In this document: in pieces, positions 52,668 through 61,664 of the stretch
How positions within the stretch are numbered: position 1 is the first letter of the stretch
How the letters are laid out: each line of letters starts with the position of its first letter
From: Corynebacterium casei LMG S-19264
GTDB taxonomy: Bacteria > Actinomycetota > Actinomycetes > Mycobacteriales > Mycobacteriaceae
DNA length: 64,000 bases
Reading direction: 5' to 3'
Assembly: GCF_000550785.1 (NCBI RefSeq)
Contig: NZ_CP004350.1
Span: 80,835 to 144,834, forward strand
Made by a program: the position numbers and the translations under genes
The notes under the pieces: generated by a model
Told to the model about the DNA's origin: nothing
Database searches by the model: none
What the model saw: the letters and a program-made list of their open reading frames with translations, nothing else

Positions 52668-52871
52668 CTAGCGCATGTGGTAACGCTCAACGTCAGCGCC
52701 GTTAAATACCTGCTCATAGCCCTCGGAGTCAAGAGAGCGGAAATCACTAGAATTTTCAATAGCCTCACGGAGCAGATCGACGCGAGGGGAGCTGTCTCCA
52801 ATTACCGCACCCACTGGGAAGTAGTGGGTTTCGCCGTTTTTAAGGTTGACGGTAAGTGTTTCGTAGCTCAT
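52668..52871 (-). CDS. Uncharacterised 67-residue protein
   Basis: Starts MSYETLTVNLKNGETHYFPV at ATG 52871, with GGAGG ten bases upstream. The rest is acidic (REAIENSSDFRSLDSEGYEQ) with no signal or membrane segment. The opposite strand is also open here, but lacks a ribosome site. I do not recognise a family. Confidence 0.5.
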   Translation of the reverse strand: MSYETLTVNLKNGETHYFPVGAVIGDSSPRVDLLREAIENSSDFRSLDSEGYEQVFNGADVERYHMR

Positions 52872-52892
52872 GTAAATCTCGGCCTCCAATAG

Positions 52893-53260
52893 GGCAGGGA
52901 ACGTAAAGTGCGGATAGAAAAGAAAAACTGACCGACATCATGTGGCAGTATCCGCCCGGAATCCGGCAGTGTAATCGGCGTTGATGTCGATGCAGTTATA
53001 GGGTTCTATCACCTGTTTTAGAAGTGTTGGGCATAATTGAACCAGCGACCATAACTAACTTCAATTGAGTGGGATCTACATTACTTTTCCCTCACCCCCA
53101 AATGGCGATATGTCAACCAATCCCAAGTAGTCAGCACCAAGCAAAGGTGAGATTCGGGTGGGGGAATCACGCACTGACTTCAACCGGGCAATGAAAATAC
53201 CGCTGCATCCCAGAGCTCGGGAGTGCAGCGGCCATGGTGCTGTGGGGTAGTTAGAAGCGC
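52893..53260. other. Intergenic stretch, no gene recognised
   Basis: About 370 bases between two minus-strand genes. I find no reading frame with protein-like composition and no strong hairpin. It may hold a promoter for the 67-residue protein and the terminator of the gene at 53261-54253. Confidence 0.35.
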
Positions 53261-54253
53261 CTACTTTTCATCGCCTTCGAGGCGGTGCTTGCCTTCGTCT
53301 TCGGAATCGTCGGTCACGCGCGCGGTGTCGTCAGCGTCCGTGGTGTTTGCAGCATCATCGGAAGTTTCCTGCGCCTTGTCTGCTTCGGCGTTGGCTTCAG
53401 GGGCGTCGGAATCAGCGACTGGTTCGGTGGCGTCAACATCGTTGGTGTTGGCTGCAGCATCAGTCTCTGCCTGCTCGGCCTGTTCGCGGTGTGCGGCGAG
53501 TTGCTCCTCGAGGGAGTTGAGCAGTTCCTCATCGCGCTCCTCCGCGCCGTCTTCGGCGAGGTCGCCGGCGGAACCAACCTTCACGCCAGCCTTGTCCTTC
53601 TGGTCATCTTCCGTGGTGGAGGTGTAGACCAAAGTGGAGCCGGAGGTGTCCGGGGTGCCTGGCTTATCAGCGAAGTCTTCAACGCGCGGTGGGACTTCAC
53701 CCGGGGTGTCATTGCGGCGCAGCCAGTAGTACACGCCGCCGAGGGCAGCGGCAATCAGCGCGATGATGCCGGCGATAGAGAAGAAAGACTTAGCCTTGGA
53801 CTTTGACTTCTTCTTGCCCAGCTTCCTATCCAGTTTCTTATTGGCGGTTTTCTCCAATTGCTTGCGCTTGGCCTGCGCTGCCTTGGTGGCTTGAGCAGCC
53901 TGCTTGCGCGTCTTCTTGCGGGTGGAGCGGGTGGCTTTTTCTGCGCGGTCGCTGAAGTCGGATGCGGCGGAGACCAGGCGTTCGCTGGCTTCTTCGCCGC
54001 GGGAGTTGAACTCAGCTAGTGCGCGCTCAACGCGGTCATGCGCCGCCTTGGTTACGGCGCCGGCCTGCTTGCGGGCCTCAGGGAAGCGGGACTCAACGTC
54101 ATCGCTGAAAGAGTTGGCGTTGTCCTTGACGGTGGACGCGGCGTCTTCCAGTGCGGAGTAGGCTTCGGCAGCCTTTTCCTTGCGGTACTTATTGAACTGG
54201 CCCCACAGTGAGGACGCAACCTTCAACGCTTGTTGCGCTGCGATGGGATTCAT
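53261..54253 (-). CDS. Single-pass membrane protein with coiled coil and acidic tail
   Basis: A 330-residue protein of clear modular build. Residues 1-110 are amphipathic helix/coiled coil (KEKAAEAYSALEDAASTVKD). Residues 110-155 form a strongly basic Lys/Arg/Ala tract (TRKKTRKQAAQATKAAQAKR). Residues 160-178 are one membrane helix (FFSIAGIIALIAAALGGVYYW). The tail is Asp/Glu/Ala-rich and looks disordered. The basic part should face the cytoplasm, possibly touching DNA or phospholipid, and the acidic part the outside. Similar proteins are conserved in corynebacteria without known role. Confidence 0.72.
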   Translation of the reverse strand: MNPIAAQQALKVASSLWGQFNKYRKEKAAEAYSALEDAASTVKDNANSFSDDVESRFPEARKQAGAVTKAAHDRVERALAEFNSRGEEASERLVSAASDFSDRAEKATRSTRKKTRKQAAQATKAAQAKRKQLEKTANKKLDRKLGKKKSKSKAKSFFSIAGIIALIAAALGGVYYWLRRNDTPGEVPPRVEDFADKPGTPDTSGSTLVYTSTTEDDQKDKAGVKVGSAGDLAEDGAEERDEELLNSLEEQLAAHREQAEQAETDAAANTNDVDATEPVADSDAPEANAEADKAQETSDDAANTTDADDTARVTDDSEDEGKHRLEGDEK

Positions 54254-54562
54254 ATCCTTTTAACTCCTTTGCTTGCTGTCCAGCGTTTGCTTCTGGTCTT
54301 TATTACCTGTTTACCCACAGTAGTTGTCTTTTGCGTGGCTGTGGGGGCACTTTGGGGAATAATTTGGATAGAAATCCCTGCCAATTCACCCAGAAATAGA
54401 CAGCTTGGTTCATAAGCTTCTGATTTTATTCATGCAGGATCTGGGCCTTTTACAAGGCAGCGCAGATTCAAAGGTAACACCATTAAAAACCCCTGTCGGA
54501 AAAAGTGAACAGCTTGGTACGTTTTCATTACTTGCACATCAACTACCAGCACAGGAGGAATC
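54254..54562. promoter_or_regulatory. Upstream region of metF-metE
   Basis: Three hundred bases without a gene. ACAGCTTGGT occurs twice (54400-54409 and 54509-54518). The first is preceded by AATAGACAGC, which resembles one half of the McbR box of corynebacterial methionine genes (TAGAC-N6-GTCTA), but the second half is absent. The metF ribosome site is AGGAGG at 54554. Confidence 0.4.
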
Positions 54563-55537
54563 ATGGTGCCCCGAATGTCAGCATCTGCGCCGCTCGATTA
54601 TCTTGAGCTGGATCACGCCGGAAACCCTCGCGCCGCAGGCGTGGGGAAGGCCCCGGGCCGGACCTCATTGTCTTTTGAGGTCATCCCGCCGCGCCATGAC
54701 GCAGATAGCGCCAAGACGGAAAACCTGCTGCAGGTTCTCGGAAGCTATAACCCGGACTATATTGCGGTGACTAGTTCCAAGCGCTCTGGGTGGCTGGAGG
54801 GAACCGCGAAGTTTATCGCGCAGATTTCTTCCACCACCTCCATGCGCCCGTTGGCGCACTTGGCGTGCACGGCGGGGGATAGGCAGCAGCTTATTTCCTG
54901 GATCAATGTTTTGGTCGACGCCGGAGTGCGCGGTTTCCTCGCCTTGCGCGGGGACTTGGAGCCGGGACAGGACAAACTGCCGGAAGGCTATTTGCAGCAT
55001 GCCGATGAACTGGTGCGCCTTATCCGCCAGTTAGAAGGAGAGCAGGCTGCCCGCTTTGCCGCCGGCCGCTTGGCGGTGGGAGTGGCGTGCTATCCCAATG
55101 GACATGCCGAATCCGCAAACGCCGATGAAGACTTTGACGTCATCTTGTCCAAGCAGCGCTCCGGCGCGGATCTGGCCATCACCCAGCTGTTCTTTGACGC
55201 AGAAGACTATCTGAAATTCGCGCAAAGAGCGCGCCTCGCCGGAACCAGAATCCCGCTCATCCCCGGCATCATGCCTATTACTTCGCTCAAAAGGGTCCAA
55301 CGCATGGGCGAGCTGTCGGGGCTGGAGGTGCCACAAAGGCTCATCGAAAAGCTCTCGCTCGCACGGAGCCCCGATGAGGAATATGCCATCGGCATGGCGC
55401 ACACCGTGGAGCTAGCCCGGGCCGTTCTTGCTGGCGGCGCAGGCTGTTTGCACATCTACACCCACAACAACGCATCAATTACCCAAGAACTTCTAAGCAG
55501 CATCGGTATTACACCCGATGTGAAGAAACAACCTTAA
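54563..55537 (+). CDS. metF: 5,10-methylenetetrahydrofolate reductase
   Basis: A 324-residue flavoprotein TIM barrel that makes 5-methyl-THF for methionine synthesis. Seen: TSLSFEVIPPRHDADSAKTE, DYIAVTSSKRSGW, RPLAHLACTAGDRQQL, GFLALRGDLEPGQ, and DLAITQLFFDAEDYLKFAQR followed by IPLIPGIMPI. ATG 54563 follows AGGAGG. metE starts 10 bases downstream, so methyl donor and acceptor enzymes are co-expressed. Confidence 0.94.
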   Translation: MVPRMSASAPLDYLELDHAGNPRAAGVGKAPGRTSLSFEVIPPRHDADSAKTENLLQVLGSYNPDYIAVTSSKRSGWLEGTAKFIAQISSTTSMRPLAHLACTAGDRQQLISWINVLVDAGVRGFLALRGDLEPGQDKLPEGYLQHADELVRLIRQLEGEQAARFAAGRLAVGVACYPNGHAESANADEDFDVILSKQRSGADLAITQLFFDAEDYLKFAQRARLAGTRIPLIPGIMPITSLKRVQRMGELSGLEVPQRLIEKLSLARSPDEEYAIGMAHTVELARAVLAGGAGCLHIYTHNNASITQELLSSIGITPDVKKQP

Positions 55538-55547
55538 GGAAGAAGAA

Positions 55548-57854
55548 ATGACTACTGCGAACACACCATTTCCACAAGCCACCATTGAGGGCTACCCACG
55601 CGTGGGCGCCCAGCGTGAGCTGAAGAAGGCCCTGGAGGCTTTCTGGTCCGGCAAAATTGACCAGGAAACCTTCGAGTCTGCGGCGCATTCTTTGCGCGTG
55701 GACACCTATGCCCGCCTGAAGGACTTGGGCTTGAATGAAGATTACGCCATCCCAGCGGATGTGGCGTTGTATGACCAGGTGCTGGAGACTTCCTTGACCG
55801 TGGGCGTTGTCGGCGGCGACGCTGCTGAGGTTTCCCTGGAGGAAGAATTCGCGTTGGCTCGCGGTAACGCTGAGCGCGCGCCGTTGGAGATGACCAAGTG
55901 GTTTGATACCAACTACCACTACATTGTTCCGGAGATTGCGGATGAGCAGAAGTTCATCGCCCGCCCGCAGCGCGTGGTTCGCCTGGTGGAAGAAGCCCGC
56001 GCGCAGGGCCACGCCGTGCGCCCTTACCTGGTGGGTCCGGTGACGGTTCTGGCATTGTCCAAGCAGGCAGAGGGCTCCACCGGTCAGCCGTTGGCTCGCC
56101 TGGATGAGCTGGTGGATTCCTATATTCAGGTTCTTACAGCTCTTGCCGATGCCGGTGTGGAGTGGGTACAGCTCGCCGAACCTGCAACGGTCGCAGATTT
56201 GGCTGTTGCCGATGATGCTCGGATTGCCGCGCACCTGGAGGCGGCATACACCCGGATTTTGGCGGCTGAGAACCGCCCGCAGGTCTACCTGACCACTCCT
56301 TATGGTTCCGCGCGCGCCGGGCTGGAGGTGCTGGCGAAGGTTGCGCCGGAGGCATTGCACGTGGACTTGTCCGTGGGTACGCAGGCACTGGATGCGGATT
56401 ATGTGAACCGCATCAAGAATACTGTTGATACCGCAAAGACGCAGCTGGTGACAGGTCTGGTGGATGGCCGCAACGTGTGGGCAGGTGACCTGCGCGCGCT
56501 GCGCGAGGTCTTTGAGCAGTTCGCGGGCGCATCCGTTTCTACCTCGGTGTCCTTGCAGCACGTGCCACACACCGTGGAGGCAGAGCCTAACTTGCCTGTT
56601 GATGTCGCCGCGTGGTTCTCGTTTGCCAATGAGAAGATCGCCGAAGTTGTTGCCCTGGCTGCCGGTCCGTTGGATGCGGCAGAAGCTTATGCTCGTGCCG
56701 ACCGTGCGGTGCGCACCCGTGCTGAATCCACCCGTACCCACAATCAGCAGGTAGCGGACCGCACCGCGGCGTTGCCTGATGGCCAGGTGCAGCGTGAGCC
56801 GGCGTTCGCGCAGCGTCAAGAAGCGCAGCAGGCGCTTGGTTTGCCGAAGCTGCCAACCACCACCATCGGTTCTTTCCCACAGACCGCTGATATCCGTAAG
56901 GCGCGCGCGGACCACCGCGGCGGAAACCTGACGGATGAGCAGTATGTTGAGGCATTGCGCAAGGAAGTTGCCAGCGTGATTGAGCTGCAGGAACGCCTGG
57001 GCTTGGACGTGCTGGTGCACGGTGAGCCGGAGCGTAATGACATGGTGCAGTACTTCGCTGAGCTTCTCGATGGCTTCGTGGTCACCGAAAACGGCTGGGT
57101 TCAGTCCTACGGTTCCCGTTGCACCCGTCCACCAATCGTTGTGGGTGATGTCTCCCGCCCGAAGGCTATGACCGTGGAGTGGGCAAAGTACGCGCAGTCC
57201 CTGTCACAAAAGCACGTCAAGGGCATGCTGACCGGCCCAGTTACTATCCTCGCGTGGTCGTTCGTGCGTGATGATGTCCACCAGTCCGTCTCCGCCGATC
57301 AGATTGGTGTGGCGTTGGCTGATGAGGTCAAGGACCTGGAAGAGGCCGGCATTGAAATCATTCAGATTGATGAGCCAGCCCTGCGCGAGCTGCTTCCGCT
57401 GCGTGAAGAAGACCGCCCAAGCTACCTGGATTGGGCTGTGCGCTCCTTCCGCCTGGTGTCTTTGGATGCTGCGCCAACCACCCAGATTCACACCCACCTG
57501 TGCTACTCCGAGTTCGGCCAGATCATCGACGCCGTTGCTGGTCTTGACGCCGATGTCACCTCCATCGAGGCCGCTCGTTCACGCATGGAACTGCTCCAGG
57601 ACATTGATGAGAAGTTCCACTCAGAGATTGGCCCTGGCATCTACGACATCCACTCTCCACGTATCCCATCCGTGGCTGAGATGGCTGAGCTCATCCGCGC
57701 CGCTCTCAAGCACGTTCCGCTGGAGCGCCTGTGGATCAACCCGGACTGCGGCCTCAAGACCCGCGGCTACGAAGAGACCGAGCAGTCCCTGCGCAACCTT
57801 GTCCTCGCCCGCGACGAAGTCGCCGCGAACCTCAAGGTTTCCGTCAACGCTTAA
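55548..57854 (+). CDS. metE: Cobalamin-independent methionine synthase
   Basis: A 768-residue enzyme with two TIM-barrel halves. The N-terminal half begins PFPQATIEGYPRVGAQRELK and has MTKWFDTNYHYIVPE. The C-terminal half has LPTTTIGSFPQTADIRKAR, VLVHGEPERNDMVQYF and the zinc ligands in THLCYSEF, followed by IWINPDCGLKTRG-like sequence near the end. It transfers the methyl group of 5-methyl-THF polyglutamate to homocysteine. Full length, with AAGGAAG before ATG. Confidence 0.96.
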   Translation: MTTANTPFPQATIEGYPRVGAQRELKKALEAFWSGKIDQETFESAAHSLRVDTYARLKDLGLNEDYAIPADVALYDQVLETSLTVGVVGGDAAEVSLEEEFALARGNAERAPLEMTKWFDTNYHYIVPEIADEQKFIARPQRVVRLVEEARAQGHAVRPYLVGPVTVLALSKQAEGSTGQPLARLDELVDSYIQVLTALADAGVEWVQLAEPATVADLAVADDARIAAHLEAAYTRILAAENRPQVYLTTPYGSARAGLEVLAKVAPEALHVDLSVGTQALDADYVNRIKNTVDTAKTQLVTGLVDGRNVWAGDLRALREVFEQFAGASVSTSVSLQHVPHTVEAEPNLPVDVAAWFSFANEKIAEVVALAAGPLDAAEAYARADRAVRTRAESTRTHNQQVADRTAALPDGQVQREPAFAQRQEAQQALGLPKLPTTTIGSFPQTADIRKARADHRGGNLTDEQYVEALRKEVASVIELQERLGLDVLVHGEPERNDMVQYFAELLDGFVVTENGWVQSYGSRCTRPPIVVGDVSRPKAMTVEWAKYAQSLSQKHVKGMLTGPVTILAWSFVRDDVHQSVSADQIGVALADEVKDLEEAGIEIIQIDEPALRELLPLREEDRPSYLDWAVRSFRLVSLDAAPTTQIHTHLCYSEFGQIIDAVAGLDADVTSIEAARSRMELLQDIDEKFHSEIGPGIYDIHSPRIPSVAEMAELIRAALKHVPLERLWINPDCGLKTRGYEETEQSLRNLVLARDEVAANLKVSVNA

Positions 57855-57903
57855 TGCTCAGGCCTTCGGCCTTCCGCTTAAGCGCAAAAAGGCAAAACTC
57901 TTC

Positions 57904-57929
57904 GTGTTTAATGTTTAAGCATTAAACAC
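57904..57929. terminator. Perfect 10-bp stem between metE and the converging HAD gene
   Basis: GTGTTTAATG and CATTAAACAC pair perfectly around TTTAAG. It includes the HAD stop codon. A second small hairpin (AGGCC-TTC-GGCCT, about 57866-57878) lies nearer metE. Together they probably end transcription from both sides, though neither has a long T-run. Confidence 0.55.
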
Positions 57930-58604
57930 CAGCTGGCTCAGTGAGGAAATTACCTCCTGGTCAGCTGGTTGTGGTTTTGGCTGGTGTGCCAAGCCTTGAT
58001 AGAAGTACACGCCGGTTAGACCGGCCTGGCGCGCGCCTTCGACATCATTGAGCCAGTTATCCCCAATCATCGCGGTGCGCTCTGGGGCGGTGCCGATCTT
58101 TTCGCAGCCTAGCGAATACGCGCGCGGGCGTGGTTTCGGGGCGTCATATTCCACCAGTGGAATCAGTTCCACACCATCAATGACCAAGTCGCCGGCGCGG
58201 ACTTTGCCTTCCTGCATTTCGCGGGCACCATTGGTCAAAATGCCCACCTTCTTACCGGCCGCCAACGCGTTGTGGATGGTTGGAATGGCGTTATTGAATG
58301 CCGTCCAGTGTGCTTGGTAGCCGCGGATGAACCCGGCGTAAAGCTGCGTTGCTTCCTCATCACTTAAATTCAACTGTCCCGTGAATTCTTTAGCGCGTTC
58401 ACGGCGCTGCTGTGGATGAGTGATGTCGCCACGTTCATAACGGCTGACCCACTTGTATTCGATCTCGGCCCAGCGCTCGTATTGCCCGGTGGGCAGGCCT
58501 AGTTCCGCACACCAGCTATCCAGGCCTTTAATGGACGCACCGGTGTGATCCATGAGCGTGTCATCTAAGTCGAAGAGAATTCCGTCATAACCAGCTAGAA
58601 TCAT
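57915..58604 (-). CDS. HAD-family hydrolase, YjjG-like nucleotidase
   Basis: A 229-residue HAD phosphatase: motif I FDLDDTLMDH, motif II LTNGAREMQ, motif III lysine near KPRPRAYSLG, and motif IV MIGDNWLNDVEGARQAG. The helical cap (about 20-95) and length match the pyrimidine nucleotidase YjjG/YfnB group, which removes non-canonical nucleotides. The substrate is inferred. Confidence 0.82.
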   Translation of the reverse strand: MILAGYDGILFDLDDTLMDHTGASIKGLDSWCAELGLPTGQYERWAEIEYKWVSRYERGDITHPQQRRERAKEFTGQLNLSDEEATQLYAGFIRGYQAHWTAFNNAIPTIHNALAAGKKVGILTNGAREMQEGKVRAGDLVIDGVELIPLVEYDAPKPRPRAYSLGCEKIGTAPERTAMIGDNWLNDVEGARQAGLTGVYFYQGLAHQPKPQPADQEVISSLSQLVFNA

Positions 58605-58707
58605 AATACTTCAGTGTACAAAAGTTAAAAGCTTGTGCGGGCGGTGGTGATCGCTGTGCGCGAGCATCCCCCGAAGCGAGCGCCAAGGCTTTAGATCTTT
58701 GTTTACA

Positions 58708-59244
58708 ATGGCTGGCATGACTCAGAAGACTGCAACTGCAACGCTGCACACCAACCTCGGTGACATTGTCATCGACCTGTTCGGTAACCACGCACCAGTA
58801 ACTGTTGAAAACTTTATCGGCCTCGCAACCGGTGAGAAGGAATACTCTGCTCAGAACGCTAAGGGCGAGCAGACCGGCCCGTTCTACGACGGCGCTATCT
58901 TCCACCGCATTATTGATAACTTCATGATCCAGGGCGGCGACCCAACCGGCACCGGCCGTGGTGGCCCTGGCTACCAGTTCCAGGATGAGTTCCACCCAGA
59001 ACTCACCTTCGACCGCCCATTCTTGTTGGCAATGGCAAACGCTGGTCCTGGCACCAATGGTTCACAGTTCTTCATCACTGTGGCACCAACCCCACACCTG
59101 AACAATCACCACACCATCTTCGGTGAGGTTACCGATCCGGCTTCCCAGGAAGTTGTTTCCAAGCTGGGCAAGGTTCAGACCGACCGCATGGATCGCCCTG
59201 CTGAAGACGTTGTTATTGAGTCCGTGGAGATTGCACAGGCCTAG
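58708..59244 (+). CDS. ppiA: Cyclophilin-type peptidyl-prolyl cis-trans isomerase
   Basis: A 178-residue cytosolic cyclophilin. The catalytic arginine is in AIFHRIIDNFMIQGGDPTGT, followed by GPGTNGSQFFITVAPTPHLN and HTIFGEVTD. No signal peptide. The start is ATG 58708 or ATG 58717; relatives begin near the second (MTQKTATATLHTN). Its place near pknB/crgA is conserved in corynebacteria. Confidence 0.93.
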   Translation: MAGMTQKTATATLHTNLGDIVIDLFGNHAPVTVENFIGLATGEKEYSAQNAKGEQTGPFYDGAIFHRIIDNFMIQGGDPTGTGRGGPGYQFQDEFHPELTFDRPFLLAMANAGPGTNGSQFFITVAPTPHLNNHHTIFGEVTDPASQEVVSKLGKVQTDRMDRPAEDVVIESVEIAQA

Positions 59245-59401
59245 TGCTTTCGCTGGCCAACCCCCGCCCGGGCTTGGCCACCAACTCGATGATGTAACTT
59301 TTCATCTTCATTTTTTACCCGCGTGAGCGCTCTCTATAGTTAAACCTGTAGAGAAAGCCCACGTGGGTTTCCTAGTTTTCCACACACAAACTGCGCCCCG
59401 A

Positions 59402-59437
59402 AGCACCACACTGATTCACAGGTGGTGCTGGGTTTTT
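59402..59437 (+). terminator. Rho-independent terminator after ppiA
   Basis: AGCACCAC (59402-59409) pairs with GTGGTGCT (59422-59429), then GGGTTTTT. It ends 15 bases before the rhomboid start, so it either separates the two units or acts as a leader terminator. CCCACGTGGG (59358-59367) is a second small palindrome upstream. Confidence 0.75.
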
Positions 59438-59451
59438 GAGGAACCTGACAC

Positions 59452-60105
59452 ATGCAGACTTGGCTAAAGTCTTTTTATCGCACTGCTCCCGCAACCCTGA
59501 TCATCACCAGTGCGTCTATTATCTTGTGGTTTGTTGCAGCTTTTCAGGCGCGCTCACTGACCAATGTGTTCAATGATTCTGAGCTTGTGCACAACATGAT
59601 GGTGTGGGGGCCGGCATTCGAATTAGGCAATCAATGGTGGACGCCGTTGTCCTACGCGTTCATGCACCTGGATATTGGCCATCTGACGGTGAACATGTTT
59701 ATGTTGATGCTTATTGGCCGTGAAGTTGAGCGCCATTTTGGCACGGTCTTGTTTGTGGCTTTGTATATCTCTGCGGCGATTAGTTCGGGTCTGCTGATTT
59801 TGACTCTGGATTTTATGTCACCCACCGCTGGTGCGTCGGGGGCGCTGTTCGCGCTCATGGTGCTGCTGGTGTCTGTCTATCGCAGCCGGGGTGCTGACCT
59901 TCGTGCGCCGATCGTGTTAGTCGCGGTCAACGTAATTTACACGTTCATCTCCGCGGGAGTATCCCTGTGGGGCCACCTTGGTGGGCTCTTTGCAGGCATC
60001 ATCCTGGCGCTGTGCGTGACCCGTAAATCGGCGGCCTTCCACTGGCTGGGCATCATTGGTCTACCAATTGCAGCATTCTTCTTCTACACAGCCGTTGGGG
60101 CTTGA
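59452..60105 (+). CDS. Rhomboid-family intramembrane serine protease
   Basis: A 217-residue membrane protein with six or seven helices. The catalytic serine is in TAGASGALFALM and the histidine in WGHLGGLFAGI; an upstream HxxxN-type motif reads HLDIGHLTVNMFML. All key residues are present, so it is likely active. Substrates in corynebacteria are unknown. Confidence 0.88.
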   Translation: MQTWLKSFYRTAPATLIITSASIILWFVAAFQARSLTNVFNDSELVHNMMVWGPAFELGNQWWTPLSYAFMHLDIGHLTVNMFMLMLIGREVERHFGTVLFVALYISAAISSGLLILTLDFMSPTAGASGALFALMVLLVSVYRSRGADLRAPIVLVAVNVIYTFISAGVSLWGHLGGLFAGIILALCVTRKSAAFHWLGIIGLPIAAFFFYTAVGA

Positions 60106-60119
60106 AAAGCTCAACTAAT

Positions 60120-60172
60120 AAAGCAACACAAGGCGTTCTTCACAAGCGTGTGGAGGGCGCCTTTCGTGATCC
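60120..60172 (+). terminator. Possible terminator after rhomboid gene
   Basis: AAGGCG near 60130 can pair with CGCCTT near 60162 across a long loop (ACAAGGCG...GGCGCCTTTCG). The stem is short, so confidence is modest. Confidence 0.4.
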
Positions 60173-60301
60173 CGGACCTCATTGTTGAGTCGTCTGGGGC
60201 TGTGGGTTCGGTGGAGAATTTCGTAGAGGAGTGGCCTCGGCCGCGTCGCAAAATTACAGGGATTCGTTCTCGTGTTAGCGTGCGCTCTGAGCAGGGGAGT
60301 G

Positions 60302-60572
60302 GGGATAACTGCGGCGTGTTATCCACGGGGACATGTGTGCGAAAGTAATTCACAATAGTTATCCACATTGTGGATAACTACACGCGTGTAATTGTCGAAA
60401 GAAAACGCTAATCGAACATATAAAACGCCAGGTATTCCGATCTTTCGAGCATTTTTCGAAATTCTAGAGCTCTGTTCAAACAGTGAGAAAAGTTATCCAC
60501 AGGCTGTGTGTAAACCTGTGGACACTCGAATTTCACATACTTGTCCCCAGCCTGTGGATAACTTTATGCACG
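60302..60572. promoter_or_regulatory. Cluster of DnaA boxes
   Basis: Four exact TTATCCACA boxes occur in 203 bases: 60359-60367 (+), 60369-60377 (-), 60493-60501 (+) and 60553-60561 (-). Two near matches are TTATCCACG at 60319 and TTATGCACG at 60564. The first pair forms the palindrome TTATCCACATTGTGGATAA. The region is A+T-rich and has no gene. dnaA and dnaN are not adjacent, so it is probably a DnaA-titrating or regulatory locus. Confidence 0.8.
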
Positions 60573-60740
60573 GTGGGGTACAGATCCGTGGAATACTGCG
60601 TTATTCCGCGTAGAACTGGGTTTCCGTGAGTGCTGTTAAAAAAGTTTTGCGCGTGTGAACTGGTGAAACAGCGGTTTTACACACAAAGGTTGTTTTGGCC
60701 CTTGTGTACAACTTTGATCTGTGTTTACTATGTCATTAAA

Positions 60741-60776
60741 CGATATATCGATAAGAGATATAACGTTGATCGATAT
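60741..60776. promoter_or_regulatory. Putative PadR operator
   Basis: CGATATATCG (60741-60750) is a perfect palindrome, followed by GATATAACG and GATCGATATAAGG, which repeat the GATATA half-site. The sites end 14 bases before the padR start. PadR regulators usually bind such A+T-rich dyads in their own promoter. Confidence 0.55.
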
Positions 60777-60789
60777 AAGGAGCTGCACG

Positions 60790-61140
60790 ATGGCCAGAAA
60801 ATCCGGCTTTGATGAAGGAAACCTTCCCGAAGCAGCGTTCTTCATCTTGCTGGCTGTGAAACAAACCCGCCATGGGTACTCAATCATGCAGCACCTGGAA
60901 GAACGCACCGGTGGATTGGTCACCATTGGTCCCGCGTCGTTATACACAACGTTGAAAAAGCTCGCCGATGTCGGACTGATAGAAGAAGTCGATTCTTCCA
61001 ACAACCGCCGCAGCTACCGCATGACCGTCAAGGGCATAGAGGTTGCAACGAATAACGTCGAGCGCCGTAGGCAACTAGTTGCCGCCGCGCAGAATCTGCT
61101 CACCGAAGAGATCGGAAAAGACGGAGAAGATAATGACTAA
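60790..61140 (+). CDS. PadR-family transcriptional regulator
   Basis: A 116-residue winged-helix protein: LPEAAFFILLAVKQTRHGYS, IMQHLEERTG, then IGPASLYTTLKKLADVGLIE and the wing NNRRSYRMTVKG. It is the short PadR-s2 type with one C-terminal dimer helix. ATG 60790 follows AAGGAG; the frame is open upstream through the operator. Its stop overlaps the next gene by 8 bases. It probably senses a membrane stressor and represses this operon. Confidence 0.87.
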   Translation: MARKSGFDEGNLPEAAFFILLAVKQTRHGYSIMQHLEERTGGLVTIGPASLYTTLKKLADVGLIEEVDSSNNRRSYRMTVKGIEVATNNVERRRQLVAAAQNLLTEEIGKDGEDND

Positions 61141-61660
61141 GAAACGCATGAGCTCAGGTCTAGCTTTTCGGCCCGAGCGTGAACTACAAGTATTCCGCGA
61201 GATGGCATTGAAAGGTGAGCACCTTTCCGGCACAGCGATGGCTGGGCATGGATGGGAGTTCACGCCCGGTGAGAAAGAAGATGTCATCTTTGACATGACC
61301 ACCGAAGCAGATGCTGATGAAGAATTCTTCGCCATGTGTAAAGAAGCCGGTTGGACTCATGTGCTGTCTTTGAGCGATACCCATATCTTCAAAGCTGCCC
61401 CTGGCACCGTGGCACTGCACACCGATGATGAGTTGGAAGCTGAAGTTCTTGAAAGCCGCCGCAACATGTTTGCGAAATCCTCGGCAGTCACTGCGGTCAT
61501 ATTCATCGCGGTATTCCTGCTCATCAGCAACGTCAACTGGCCCAACATCATTGAGGTTGTACTTGGCGTGGCCACGATATTCGTAGTGGTCTACACCTGG
61601 CTCCCGCTGATTGGATTTCAGTTCAAACTCATCAAAGCCCGCAAGAAACTGGAGGAGTAA
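61133..61660 (+). CDS. DUF2812-family membrane protein
   Basis: A 175-residue protein. The N-terminal half fits DUF2812 (LAFRPERELQVFREMALKGE, MAGHGWEFTPGEKEDVIFDM, FAMCKEAGWTHVLSLSDTHI). The C-terminal half has two membrane helices (AVTAVIFIAVFLLISNV and VVLGVATIFVVVYTWLPLIG). DUF2812 genes are commonly found after PadR genes, and the 8-base overlap confirms co-translation here. Function unknown. Confidence 0.8.
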   Translation: MTKKRMSSGLAFRPERELQVFREMALKGEHLSGTAMAGHGWEFTPGEKEDVIFDMTTEADADEEFFAMCKEAGWTHVLSLSDTHIFKAAPGTVALHTDDELEAEVLESRRNMFAKSSAVTAVIFIAVFLLISNVNWPNIIEVVLGVATIFVVVYTWLPLIGFQFKLIKARKKLEE

Positions 61661-61664
61661 GACA

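Noticed and set aside
52677..52892. A 71-codon plus-strand frame opposite the 67-residue protein
   Set aside because: The minus-strand frame has GGAGG before its ATG; the plus-strand one has no ribosome site.
55509..57020. A 503-codon antisense frame opposite metE
   Set aside because: It mirrors the codon bias of metE, has no family similarity and no start signal.
60302..60572. Chromosomal oriC
   Set aside because: dnaA, dnaN and recF are not adjacent, and corynebacterial oriC is expected at dnaA. The boxes are real but the origin call is not supported.
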